Part shown: piece by piece, positions 15,556 to 21,598 of the stretch
Layout: each line of letters begins with the position of its first letter
Position numbering within the stretch: position 1 is the stretch's first letter
From: an uncultured Butyrivibrio sp.
GTDB lineage: Bacteria; Bacillota; Clostridia; Lachnospirales; Lachnospiraceae
NCBI GenBank assembly: GCA_910577605.1
Contig: CAJTON010000004.1
Coordinates: 23,429-45,784 of the forward strand
DNA length: 22,356 nucleotides
Direction: 5' to 3'
Notes under the pieces: generated by a model
The model's input: only the letters and a program-made list of their open reading frames with translations
Database searches by the model: none
What the model was told of the DNA's origin: nothing
Position numbers and translations under genes: made by a program

Positions 15556-16275
15556 ATGGAAAACAAAAAAAGCCTTCTCAAGCTGTCGCGCGTCGATATT
15601 CTTCCCAATCTGTCCGTAAGGATACCCACAGTCGGCGAAATTCTTGACGACGAGGACAGCTATTACGGCGCGGTGTCGTTCCTCACCGCAACTCCGTTTC
15701 AGTATATGGTACAGCTTGACGATATGGGAATCGACTATACGAAGGTCACGGATTACGAGCTTTTTAAGATGCTTTTTCCCATGTATGCCAAATCGGATAT
15801 GTCGGTTATTTTCGGAAACCTTGACACCTCCGATTTCGGCATATACATAAGCAAAAATGACGGCGCCCGTGTAATTTACAGTCCGCGAAACGACATCTTA
15901 ATAGACAGACCGGTATACGATAAACTTGCGGACACGATAAGAAAAATCAACTCGTTTGAAAAGGTCAAATCAAAGCCCGGAAACGAGTCGGCGCGAAAAT
16001 ATCTTTTGGAAAAGGAACGAAAAAAACAGAAGTTGTACGCAAAAAAGCCGCGCGAGCCGTATCTGGAAAAGCTTGTCACCGCATTGGTCAATACCAGCGA
16101 ATTTCCTTACGGTTACGACGAGTGCATGAACCTGTCCATTTACAGATTCAATCAGAGCTTCCGGCAGATCCAGCAGAAAATCAACTTCGACAACACCATG
16201 ATCGGCGTCTACGCCGGAACCGTAGACACTTCCAAGATGAGCAGCAAGGAATCGCTCTCATGGATAATAAAGTAG
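15556..16275 (+). CDS. Phage protein of unknown function, 239 aa
   Basis: From ATG 15556 the product begins MENKKSLLKLSRVDILPNLS, then IPTVGEILDDEDSYYGAVS and LTATPFQYMVQLDDMGIDYT. This acidic N-terminal pattern (PTVGEI(I/L)DDE..YY, MVQLDDIGID) occurs in proteins beside tail genes of Firmicute phages; some are called tail assembly or structural proteins, but I cannot assign one. The middle is basic (LLEKERKKQKLYAKKPREP) and the end NFDNTMIGVYAGTVD is hydrophobic. AAAGGA lies 12 bp upstream of ATG, a long spacing. It precedes the tail-tube-like gene, which supports a tail-related role. The gap 15448-15555 holds only an imperfect GC-rich hairpin (GGAGG...CCTCC, about 15476-15510) and a T-rich run. 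Confidence 0.6.
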   Translation: MENKKSLLKLSRVDILPNLSVRIPTVGEILDDEDSYYGAVSFLTATPFQYMVQLDDMGIDYTKVTDYELFKMLFPMYAKSDMSVIFGNLDTSDFGIYISKNDGARVIYSPRNDILIDRPVYDKLADTIRKINSFEKVKSKPGNESARKYLLEKERKKQKLYAKKPREPYLEKLVTALVNTSEFPYGYDECMNLSIYRFNQSFRQIQQKINFDNTMIGVYAGTVDTSKMSSKESLSWIIK

Positions 16276-16279
16276 CTGC

Positions 16280-16308
16280 AAAATAGGGCCTACACGCCTT
16301 TTTATTTT
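16280..16308 (+). terminator. Weak intrinsic terminator after the 239-aa gene
   Basis: GGGC (16286-16289) pairs with GCCT (16296-16299) around CTACAC, extended partly by A-rich and T-rich flanks, with a T run 16299-16303. The stem is short, so partial read-through is likely. Confidence 0.4.
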
Positions 16309-16340
16309 GTATAAAAACAAACACACAAGGAGGAATATCA

Positions 16341-17126
16341 ATGAATATTGATAAGTTTACAATCACATCTTACGACCAGCTCACGGGCTTTGACAAGGCT
16401 AACGGAAGCCTCGACATGATCCTTGACGAGTTAAGCGACTTTACTTTCTCTCAGGAGGAGGAAAAGGTCGATATAACCGGTAAGGGCGGAAGGACCATCG
16501 GTTCTCTCAAGAAAAACAAGAAGGTTACCGGAAAGGGTACGAACGGTATGCTTTCGGGCGGCGCTCTCGCGGCGACTCTCGGCGCGGACATTGAAAGCGG
16601 AGAATTCTCCATCAGATACACCGATACGATCACGGTTACGGCAAACAAAGGAATCACGACCGAGACCGCTGCCGGCACTCCCGGAAACGAGATCGGAACG
16701 ATTTATATCAGAGACGAAAACAACGCTTATATCTCCGGCGGAAAGAAGCTTACTCAGGCAAGCGGAGAACCCGCTGCCGGCGAGTTCTCCTATAACCCCG
16801 AATCGAAGGAGATCACATTCTATGAGGGAGACGTAAAGGACGGCACCGAGGTCATCGCGTTCTATGACGCAAAAGTTACCGGAAAGAGAATAGCCAATGA
16901 CGCAGACAATTACAGCAAAACGCTTCAGGTATTCCTTGACGTGACCTGTACAGATTCCTGCGACAATGTTTTCCACGGACAGTTCATCATCGACAGAGCC
17001 GATTTCAACGGTACGTTCGACCTTCAGGGCGGCTCCGACCCCTCGACTCTCGGTTTCGAGTTCACTTCTCTTCCGAACCTCTGCACAGGCAAGACGGATC
17101 TCTGGAAATTCATAATTTTCGATTGA
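16341..17126 (+). CDS. Phage major tail (tube-like) structural protein
   Basis: A 261-residue protein, beta-rich and free of membrane segments. The opening (DQLTGFDKANGSLDMILDEL, then SQEEEKVDITGKGGR and LKKNKKVTGKGTNG) is shared with structural proteins annotated as major tail or capsid-like in Clostridia phages. The middle GNEIGTIYIRDENNAY to DGTEVIAFYDAKVTG and the end DRADFNGTFDLQGG are Gly/Asp/Thr-rich beta strands, as in tail tube or Ig-like phage domains. A strong AGGAGG is 7 bp before ATG. Codon choice is visibly biased to C-ending codons, as for a highly expressed protein. A tail-tube assignment fits the tape-measure gene downstream, but a capsid decoration protein is also possible. 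Confidence 0.65.
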   Translation: MNIDKFTITSYDQLTGFDKANGSLDMILDELSDFTFSQEEEKVDITGKGGRTIGSLKKNKKVTGKGTNGMLSGGALAATLGADIESGEFSIRYTDTITVTANKGITTETAAGTPGNEIGTIYIRDENNAYISGGKKLTQASGEPAAGEFSYNPESKEITFYEGDVKDGTEVIAFYDAKVTGKRIANDADNYSKTLQVFLDVTCTDSCDNVFHGQFIIDRADFNGTFDLQGGSDPSTLGFEFTSLPNLCTGKTDLWKFIIFD

Positions 17127-17153
17127 TGCGGCTTCTTTTAAACGGTGGCTGAC

Positions 17154-17342
17154 ATGGCTGAAAACAAAAAAATTCCCTGCCGGGTCTGCAAGAAGCTTTT
17201 CGAGCCTTGCTCGTACTGCCAGTCTCACGACAATATTTTCAGATGGCGCAATTTCGCCTGTTCGATAGAATGCGCTTACAAATACCTACGTGACACCGAA
17301 GCGTACCGAGAATCGCAGAAGAAAAGCGGCAGACCCGATTAG
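17154..17342 (+). CDS. Small CxxC zinc-ribbon-like phage protein
   Basis: A protein of 62 residues from ATG 17154 (GGTGG 5 bp upstream; a GTG 9 bp earlier is less likely). It reads KIPCRVCKKLFEPCSYCQ, then FACSIECAYKYL: two CxxC pairs in the first part and a C-x3-C in the second, with aromatic residues between, as in treble-clef or zinc-ribbon proteins. It sits between the tail-tube-like gene and a strong terminator. Such small Cys-rich proteins are frequent in phage tail regions of Clostridia, without known function. Zinc binding is inferred only from cysteine spacing. Confidence 0.65.
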   Translation: MAENKKIPCRVCKKLFEPCSYCQSHDNIFRWRNFACSIECAYKYLRDTEAYRESQKKSGRPD

Positions 17343-17362
17343 GGGTATTGCTTTTTATTTTA

Positions 17363-17413
17363 CAGGGCTATGACTAATCACGATCAAGCGCATCGGGCAT
17401 AGCCCTGTTTTTT
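17363..17413 (+). terminator. Strong intrinsic terminator between the structural and lysis modules
   Basis: CAGGGCTATG (17363-17372) is perfectly complementary to CATAGCCCTG (17398-17407), followed by six Ts (17408-17413). It ends the polymerase-to-tail unit. Confidence 0.92.
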
Positions 17414-17426
17414 ACCGTATCAAAAT

Positions 17427-17478
17427 AAGGAAACCCTCTGCGAGGGTGCTATTATGCGCGAAAAAACAGCGCATGAAT
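17427..17478 (+). promoter_or_regulatory. Family-A structured 5' leader, copy 2 (tandem, first unit)
   Basis: Hairpin 1 is CCCTC (17434-17438), loop TGC, GAGGG (17442-17446). Hairpin 2 is ATGCGC (17454-17459) with GCGCAT (17469-17474). AAGGAAA precedes hairpin 1. There is no start codon of its own; the next repeat follows at once. Confidence 0.65.
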
Positions 17479-17479
17479 T

Positions 17480-17543
17480 AAGGAAACCCTCTGCGAGGAT
17501 ACTATTATGCACAAAAAAAACAGTGCATGAATAAGGAAAGGAG
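17480..17543 (+). promoter_or_regulatory. Family-A structured 5' leader, copy 3 (tandem, second unit; holin-like gene)
   Basis: It repeats copy 2 with a 53-bp period. Hairpin 1 is CCCTC (17487-17491), TGC, GAGG. Hairpin 2 is ATGCAC (17507-17512) with GTGCAT (17523-17528): relative to copy 2 one G-C pair became A-T on both sides. It ends in AAGGAAAGGAG, 7 bp before the holin-like start. Confidence 0.7.
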
Positions 17544-17550
17544 CGGCAGA

Positions 17551-17874
17551 ATGAATCAGATCATAGAATTGCTTCCGGTGCTTGCCGTCGCGGTCTTAAT
17601 GAATATCTGCGCCGGAATTTATTATAATATCGGAACCGGAAAAATGAAATTCAGCATTAAGGTCTTGCTGACCGGAATCGCAAAGGCGCTTATCGTAGCC
17701 GGATTGTTTATCGGAACGGCATACTGTTTTGAGGCGACCGATCTTTCGTCGATAGGCGTGACGCCGCCGTTTGTAATGACCTCTGCCATAACCGTATATG
17801 TCGGCAAGAGTCTTGTCTCACTGGGCAGGATCCTTGGGATAGAAATACGCGCCGACAAGGAAAGGGCGGGATAA
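17551..17874 (+). CDS. Holin-like membrane protein
   Basis: From ATG 17551 (AAAGGAG 7 bp upstream; an in-frame ATG at 17527 lies inside the leader hairpin and is unlikely) the product is 107 residues with three hydrophobic stretches: LLPVLAVAVLMNICAGIYY, KVLLTGIAKALIVAGLFIGTA and PPFVMTSAITVYVGKSLVSL, and a charged tail. Size, membrane topology and position in front of other phage proteins and the endolysin suit a holin, which times lysis by opening the inner membrane. No holin family was matched by name, so an uncharacterised membrane protein of the tail region remains possible. It overlaps nothing; the next gene starts 3 bp later. Confidence 0.6.
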   Translation: MNQIIELLPVLAVAVLMNICAGIYYNIGTGKMKFSIKVLLTGIAKALIVAGLFIGTAYCFEATDLSSIGVTPPFVMTSAITVYVGKSLVSLGRILGIEIRADKERAG

Positions 17875-17877
17875 CAT

Positions 17878-18387
17878 ATGGACGCGCTAAAGGATTTATC
17901 AGGCATAAACTTCTCTTATGTATTCATTTCCGTTTTCGCAATTCTCGCCGGAATAAAGGCGACGGCATCAATATTTGAATGGGCGGTCGGAAAGCTCGGT
18001 CTTGAAACAAAATGGATGCGAAAAAAGCGCGAGGAACGCGAACTTCTGCTCTGCACTTCACGCCATCTTTCCGAATTGCAGGAAAGGCATAAGCGCGACA
18101 TCGAGAGATCCGACAGCCGCGACACGGAAATTTCCGACGACATAAAAAGGCTCACGCGTATGTTTATAGACAAGGAGATCGACGATATGCGGTGGGAAAT
18201 CAACAATTTCGCCACCAACGTATCGGAGGGAAAACCCTGTAATAAGGACAGCTTCAAGCACTGCATCCACATTTACGAAAAATACGAGAAGATACTTGAG
18301 GAAAACGGTCTTGAAAACGGCGAGGTAGAGCTGTCAATGGAGCTTATCAACGACGTTTACAGACAGAAATTAAAGGACGGATTTTAA
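17878..18387 (+). CDS. Membrane-anchored coiled-coil phage protein
   Basis: A 169-residue protein with a hydrophobic N-terminal segment (SYVFISVFAILAGIKATASI, about residues 13-32), then a long charged helix (WMRKKREERELLLC to RDIERSDSRD) likely to form a coiled coil, and a compact C-terminal domain with DDMRWEINNFATNVSEGK, then KYEKILEENGLENGEVELSM. The C-terminal pattern MRWxIxxFA...KYExxLEENxxxNGxVxxSM is common in small proteins beside holins of Firmicute phages. Function is unknown; with its membrane anchor it may work with the holin in lysis. It starts 3 bp after the holin-like gene. Confidence 0.6.
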   Translation: MDALKDLSGINFSYVFISVFAILAGIKATASIFEWAVGKLGLETKWMRKKREERELLLCTSRHLSELQERHKRDIERSDSRDTEISDDIKRLTRMFIDKEIDDMRWEINNFATNVSEGKPCNKDSFKHCIHIYEKYEKILEENGLENGEVELSMELINDVYRQKLKDGF

Positions 18388-18397
18388 GGAGACAGCT

Positions 18398-18778
18398 ATG
18401 GAAATAAAAATGACCTTAAACGAGGCTTTAAATATAAACCACATTTTGCGCAGCATTATCGACGGCAGCGGAAATGACGCCGACGCGCTTTTAAAATTCA
18501 GACTTCTGGGAATCATGAAATCTCTCGAACCGCATATCTCAAATTTTGAGGCGGTGCGAAATGAGACCATCGCCAAATTCGGCAAGAAAACGGAGGACGG
18601 AAAAATACAGATCTCCGCCGACGACACGGAAGCTGTCGAGAGCTTCAACAGGGAGCTTTCCAAGGTAATAAACAGCGAGATCTCCGTCTGCATTGACAAA
18701 TTAAAACCCGAGGAAATATTCGGCAAAGGCGTAAGCTCCGAGTATCTTATCGGACTTTACAATATTATTGAAGCTTAA
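18398..18778 (+). CDS. Phage DUF1617-like protein
   Basis: A soluble 126-residue helical protein, beginning MEIKMTLNEALNINHILRSI, then FRLLGIMKSLEPHISNFEAV and a conserved-looking FGKKTEDGKIQIS, ending SSEYLIGLYNIIEA. The arrangement (LNEAxxINxI, helical pair, EDGxxxI, then a short acidic end) matches my memory of DUF1617, a small phage family found between tail and lysis genes; this is recognition by pattern, not a search. GGAGACAGCT lies before ATG. It is 10 bp downstream of the preceding gene and probably co-transcribed. The role is unknown. Confidence 0.6.
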   Translation: MEIKMTLNEALNINHILRSIIDGSGNDADALLKFRLLGIMKSLEPHISNFEAVRNETIAKFGKKTEDGKIQISADDTEAVESFNRELSKVINSEISVCIDKLKPEEIFGKGVSSEYLIGLYNIIEA

Positions 18779-18814
18779 TCTGCCATAACGGCGGATATTC
18801 ACAAAAATAATCAC

Positions 18815-18853
18815 CCCGTCCGGCGCATGGCGCTTTTCGGGAATATCAGGAGG
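18815..18853 (+). promoter_or_regulatory. Family-B structured leader, copy 1
   Basis: CCCG (18815-18818) pairs with CGGG (18838-18841). Inside, GGCG-CATGG-CGCT forms a second stem. AATATCAGGAGG follows with the ribosome binding site, 8 bp before the ATG at 18862. The same 39-nt arrangement recurs at 20300-20338. Confidence 0.55.
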
Positions 18854-18861
18854 AAAAAATT

Positions 18862-19032
18862 ATGGTGACATTGTTCAGAGCAATAAGACTTTGGCAGCTT
18901 AAAATCAAATGGAAGCTGGCTGTCATGCGCTTTATAGACAAACAGGCGAAGGAAATTCTCAAAAATCCGGAGGAAGCCGGCAAAAAAGCCGTTTCCGCGC
19001 TCAACGGGCTGCTTAGCGGCGGGCAAGAGTAA
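18862..19032 (+). CDS. Small basic hypothetical protein, 56 aa
   Basis: ATG at 18862 with AGGAGG 8 bp upstream, 56 codons to TAA at 19030-19032. The product starts MVTLFRAIRLWQLKIKWKLA, a basic amphipathic helix rich in Trp/Leu/Lys, and continues KQAKEILKNPEEAGKKAV. Its stop codon is the first part of leader copy 4. It lies between the DUF1617-like gene and the tape-measure gene. No relative is recognised; the basic helix could bind RNA, membrane or tail components. A good ribosome binding site and its own leader support that it is translated. Confidence 0.55.
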   Translation: MVTLFRAIRLWQLKIKWKLAVMRFIDKQAKEILKNPEEAGKKAVSALNGLLSGGQE

Positions 19033-19090
19033 AACACCTCTACGGGGATACCATTTTGCGCTGAAAGGCGACGCAATAATAAGGAAAGGA
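19031..19090 (+). promoter_or_regulatory. Family-A structured 5' leader, copy 4 (tape-measure gene)
   Basis: Hairpin 1 is CCTC (19037-19040), TAC, GGGG (19044-19047, one G-U pair). Linker ATACCATT is identical to copy 1. Hairpin 2 is TTGCG (19056-19060) with CGCAA (19072-19076). Then TAATAAGGAAAGGA, 10 bp before the TTG start. Confidence 0.65.
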
Positions 19091-19100
19091 CGGTGGCAAA

Positions 19101-19690
19101 TTGGCTACAAACGACGACGAGCAGATCGTTCTTGGCTTAGATATACCAAAAACGATCCGACAGATCAATGAGGACATTAAAAAGCTGCAGGGAAAGCTGG
19201 AAAAGGTCAAAGCCTCGGGCGAGCTTGATTCAAGAGCAACTGTCAGGGAAATCAACGCGCAGATCGCGGCTCTGAAATCTCAGCTTGGCGCAATCGAAAA
19301 ACCGGACGGCGGCTCGGTAAGATCATTTCCGACGCCGCTCAGGAGGCTATCGACCGCAGCGGTATAAATACGGATAAAATAGACGCGTTGAAGGAAATGG
19401 GTGCTTCGGCGGACGACGAGGGATTTAAAAATTTAAGTTCTTCTTTGGATTCTGTTGCAGACTCAGCCGAAAAAGCGGAGTCGCAGGTATCATCGGCGTC
19501 AGACTCGATGAAATCCAAGCTGAATCCGCTTAAGGAGATCGGGCTTGGAATCCTGAAAAATATTTTTCCCGAGAACGATATAAAAACGATTCGTAATCTC
19601 TTTGATTCCATAAAAACAGGCGCTTTTTCCAATATATCCTTTGATAAAATAAAGAACATCGGTAAACTCCGTACGAGTGTACGGATATAA
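19101..19690 (+). pseudogene. Tail tape-measure gene, frameshifted and cut short
   Basis: TTG 19101 opens a reading frame beginning MATNDDEQIVLGLDIPKTIR, then INEDIKKLQGKLEKVKASGE and ATVREINAQIAALKSQLGAI, typical of tape-measure N-termini in Clostridia phages (coiled coil, 'QINADI', 'INAQIAAL'). At 19311-19316 the frame is lost: the continuation GKIISDAAQEAIDRSGINTD, KEMGASADDEGF is in another frame and runs to TAA at 19688-19690. No classical slippery heptamer is seen, so a lost base is likelier than programmed frameshifting. Instead of the usual 700-2000 residues the gene stops after about 195 codons in total, where the structured RNA starts. It is therefore non-functional as a ruler protein, unless the N-terminal fragment has a new role. 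Confidence 0.7.
19641..19668 (+). promoter_or_regulatory. Candidate promoter for the large structured RNA
   Basis: TTGATA (19641-19646), 16-bp spacer, TAAACT (19663-19668), inside the broken tape-measure gene and directly before the CCGTAC-GAGT-GTACGG hairpin (19669-19684). Confidence 0.4.
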
Positions 19691-20287
19691 AATACTGTTT
19701 ATTGTTTTGAATATGCCCTTCATGCCCAAGACATTCGCGTTGTACGAATCTCAAGGGCAGGAATGTGTGAGTCCGGTCAGCTCACGATGTTCTATAAAAC
19801 GAACCGTAATTGAGGATTGCTGTTCCTCAGTGCTGGGAAGCTATTTCATAGTGAATACACAGTACAGTATGGCTACAACGCGGCCGGAAACGGCGAACGT
19901 GAACGCATTCCGAAAAGGATGTCAGCAATGGCATGAAAACATACTGTTGGCTGCGGGCGAAAGCCCTAAGCAGCAACGCCTTGTGGAGAAGGCAAGACCA
20001 CCGATCAGCAGCGGACTCTCTTATTTTTTACACAAAAATAAGGGAAGTGTTCAGAGAGTATAGACGGTTCTGAGCCGAAAGGCTTGTAAAAGGTACTCCA
20101 AGCCAAGAAGGAAAACTTGCTCGTGACTGAGTAAAACCAAAAGAGTGATGCTGCTCTTCTGTTTCTTTACGGCAGCCGTATACAATCGGCAGGAAGCAGA
20201 ATAACGCAAGGATTTCTCCTAGCCGTAGTGGAAAAAACGGAGAAGATCAACCGCGCCGTACGAAAATACGGCTTTTTATATTTTTTT
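19669..20287 (+). ncRNA. Large structured non-coding RNA (ROOL/GOLLD-like by size and setting)
   Basis: About 600 nt with no credible gene and dense, regular base pairing. Hairpins I can pair by eye are CCGTAC/GTACGG (19669-19684), ATTCG/CGAAT, GTGAG/CTCAC, GCCG-GAAA-CGGC (19883-19894), the two-level stem CTGC-GGGC-GAAA-GCCC-TAA-GCAG (19951-19973), GCCTT/AAGGC, CTTATTTTT/AAAAATAAG (20020-20042) nested in ACTCTC/GAGAGT, AGCC-GAAA-GGCT, AAGAG/CTCTT, ACGG/CCGT and AGGA/TCCT. GNRA loops are repeated. It ends in a good terminator. Size, phage setting beside tail and lysis genes and ornate folding resemble ROOL or GOLLD RNAs; I cannot verify the family without a covariance search. It may be a new class. 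Confidence 0.65.
20255..20287 (+). terminator. Terminator of the large structured RNA
   Basis: GCCGTA (20255-20260), loop CGAAAA, TACGGC (20267-20272), five Ts, ATA and seven more Ts. The CCGTACGA octamer here also occurs at the left edge of the RNA (19669-19676). Confidence 0.88.
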
Positions 20288-20299
20288 AATAAAGAAAAT

Positions 20300-20338
20300 C
20301 CCGTCAGACGCAAGACGTCCCGCGGGAATATCAGGAGG
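20300..20338 (+). promoter_or_regulatory. Family-B structured leader, copy 2 (endolysin)
   Basis: It has the same 39-nt length as copy 1, with about 30 of 39 positions identical. CCCG (20300-20303) pairs with CGGG (20323-20326). The inner stem is GACG-CAAGA-CGTC, in which one G-C pair of copy 1 became A-T and a G-T pair became G-C. AATATCAGGAGG follows, 7 bp before the endolysin ATG. Confidence 0.55.
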
Positions 20339-20345
20339 TCTGAAA

Positions 20346-21338
20346 ATGAGCAGAGTTTTAAAAACAGGAAGCAATCAGATAACCTGCGCATACGCCGCCC
20401 ACTGCGCCAATGTCGCCGCGGGCAGAGCATGGGCTAAGGGCGTCGATGTGGTTAAATATAAATCGCAGATCGACAAGATTACGGCGCACAGCGCGGGACG
20501 GGTGCTTCGGACAGTCGATTATTTGTCCGGCACAAACGGCATCGCGGACAAGGCAGGCATGGGCTACGGCAATTACATAATGATACTGCACGAAAACAAT
20601 TATGTCACGCTTTACGCGCATCTTGAGACTGTATACGTCCGCGAAGGGCAGACGGTGAATCAGGGCGATATAATCGGTTTTATGGGAAATACCGGCAACA
20701 GCTTCGGCGCACACCTGCATTTTGAGGTGCGGAAATACAAAAACAATCCCGCCGGAAATCTGCATGATCTGTCTTATTTTGAGTGGCTTGACCCGACAGA
20801 ATATCTTGACGCTTCACTGCCCTCATGCGGGAAGGAATCCGGCGGAATTTTCTCCGCCGAGCCCGCTGTAAAAAACGATTGCGTGAACGGCGTTAAGACA
20901 GGCGCAAAAATAATTTTATCCGATGTTACGGTCTACGGCTCGGAGAGCGGCAGCTCCATCGGCAAAAGATCCGGCGTTTATTTCGTCTGGTCCGACGAGG
21001 CAAGGAACAACCGCGTAAGAATGACAAATAGCGCCGCAAGGGTCGGCGTAAAGGGACAGGTAAGCTTCTGGACAAGCGTAACGGACATTCAGGCAGCCTG
21101 CGGTAACGGTTCAGGTAAAGAAACCGCTTCTACTCCCTCCCTTTCCGAAAACAATAAGGAAACCAACTCCCCCGCTCCCGTAAAAGAGAGCGTCTATACG
21201 GTCAAAACGGGCGACAGCCTTTGGGCGATCGCGGCAAAGCTGCTCGGAAGCGGCAGCCGCTATAAGGAAATAAAAAGCCTGAACGGACTTAAAGACGATG
21301 TTATCTATGCCGGACAGATTCTGAAAATGCCGGAATAA
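20346..21338 (+). CDS. M23 peptidase-SH3-LysM endolysin-like protein
   Basis: A 330-residue cell-wall hydrolase candidate without signal peptide, as expected for a phage lysin. It has an M23 (LytM-type) domain at about 10-160 with YGNYIMILHE, TLYAHLE and GAHLHFEVR, then an SH3-like region at about 180-255 (KIILSDVTVYGSESG, GVYFVWSDEARNNRVR), a Pro/Ser linker and a C-terminal LysM domain (YTVKTGDSLWAIAAKLLGSG to AGQILKMPE). The HxH and YAH histidines are present, but the first zinc site, normally HKGVD, reads AKGVD: His is replaced by Ala (Asp kept). That may weaken or abolish zinc binding. It has its own family-B leader and is the last gene of the element. It may be an inactive or altered lysin. 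Confidence 0.88.
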   Translation: MSRVLKTGSNQITCAYAAHCANVAAGRAWAKGVDVVKYKSQIDKITAHSAGRVLRTVDYLSGTNGIADKAGMGYGNYIMILHENNYVTLYAHLETVYVREGQTVNQGDIIGFMGNTGNSFGAHLHFEVRKYKNNPAGNLHDLSYFEWLDPTEYLDASLPSCGKESGGIFSAEPAVKNDCVNGVKTGAKIILSDVTVYGSESGSSIGKRSGVYFVWSDEARNNRVRMTNSAARVGVKGQVSFWTSVTDIQAACGNGSGKETASTPSLSENNKETNSPAPVKESVYTVKTGDSLWAIAAKLLGSGSRYKEIKSLNGLKDDVIYAGQILKMPE

Positions 21339-21374
21339 TATAATTAACCGCAGTTTTTTGAATTAAAATAACAG

Positions 21375-21424
21375 AATAAGCGCACCCGATATTCAAACCG
21401 ATAGTATTCGGGGTGCGCTTATTT
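21375..21424 (+). terminator. Strong terminator after the endolysin
   Basis: AATAAGCGCACC-CGA (21375-21389) pairs with TCGGGGTGCGCTTATT (21408-21423) with one bulge. A-rich and T-rich flanks make it probably effective in both directions, also serving the minus-strand remnant beyond. Confidence 0.8.
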
Positions 21425-21441
21425 ATGTAGTCAGATAAAAA

Positions 21442-21558
21442 TTATCTTGTTTTGTTCTTGATGTCTTCCAGAAGCTGAATGACCTCGGAAAATCCGATAA
21501 AGAAAATTCCGCTTATCACGCCTACGGCTTCTGAGGATATGAAACGGAGGAAGGAGAA
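21442..21558 (-). pseudogene. 3' remnant of a small membrane-protein gene
   Basis: On the minus strand an open frame without a start codon reads RFISSEAVGVISGIFFIGFS, then EVIQLLEDIKNKTR and TAA (21444-21442). A hydrophobic helix followed by (E)II.LL.DIK.K is the usual C-terminal end of small host membrane proteins in Clostridia. The frame is closed by a stop at 21561-21559, so only the end is left. It probably marks the right edge of the element or an older deletion. The stretch 21559-21598 holds nothing recognisable. Confidence 0.5.
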
Positions 21559-21598
21559 TTATTACAATATCAAAATAAACCCTATAAAATATCAAATT

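Larger units (their letters stand above)
9050..21440. mobile_element. Phage-derived element lacking head, integration and baseplate genes
   Basis: Between the stp promoter and a host gene remnant at 21442 lie phage-type genes: a DUF262 protein, a sigma-like protein, a single-subunit RNA polymerase, a tail-tube-like protein, a holin, a tape-measure fragment and an M23-LysM endolysin, plus structured RNAs. Two divergent arms start around 11,560-12,040. No integrase, repressor, terminase, portal, capsid, baseplate or tail-fibre gene is seen, and I could not find a clear pair of attachment repeats at the edges, so boundaries are approximate. The tape measure is cut off, suggesting that a deletion removed the tail-tip genes. 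Alternatives are a decayed prophage, a tailocin-like or satellite derivative, or a domesticated expression module. Confidence 0.7.

Noticed and set aside
16431..17228. Long minus-strand frame opposite the tail protein
   Set aside because: It is explained by strong codon bias in the tail gene, and no start signals are present.
17427..17543. CRISPR-like repeat
   Set aside because: Only two units, no unique spacers, and internal palindromes fit the leader family instead.
19290..19320. Programmed -1 frameshift in the tape-measure gene
   Set aside because: There is no X-XXY-YYZ slippery heptamer in frame; GAAAAAC does not fit, and tape-measure genes are not the usual site (the assembly chaperone pair is).
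19677..20063. A 128-codon open frame inside the structured RNA region
   Set aside because: No ribosome binding site, composition unlike the neighbours, and it runs straight through several perfect hairpins; the region looks non-coding.
19669..20287. Group I or group II intron remnant, or a diversity-generating retroelement template
   Set aside because: No GTGYG start, no domain V-like hairpin, no group I core pattern that I could recognise, and no reverse transcriptase in the window.
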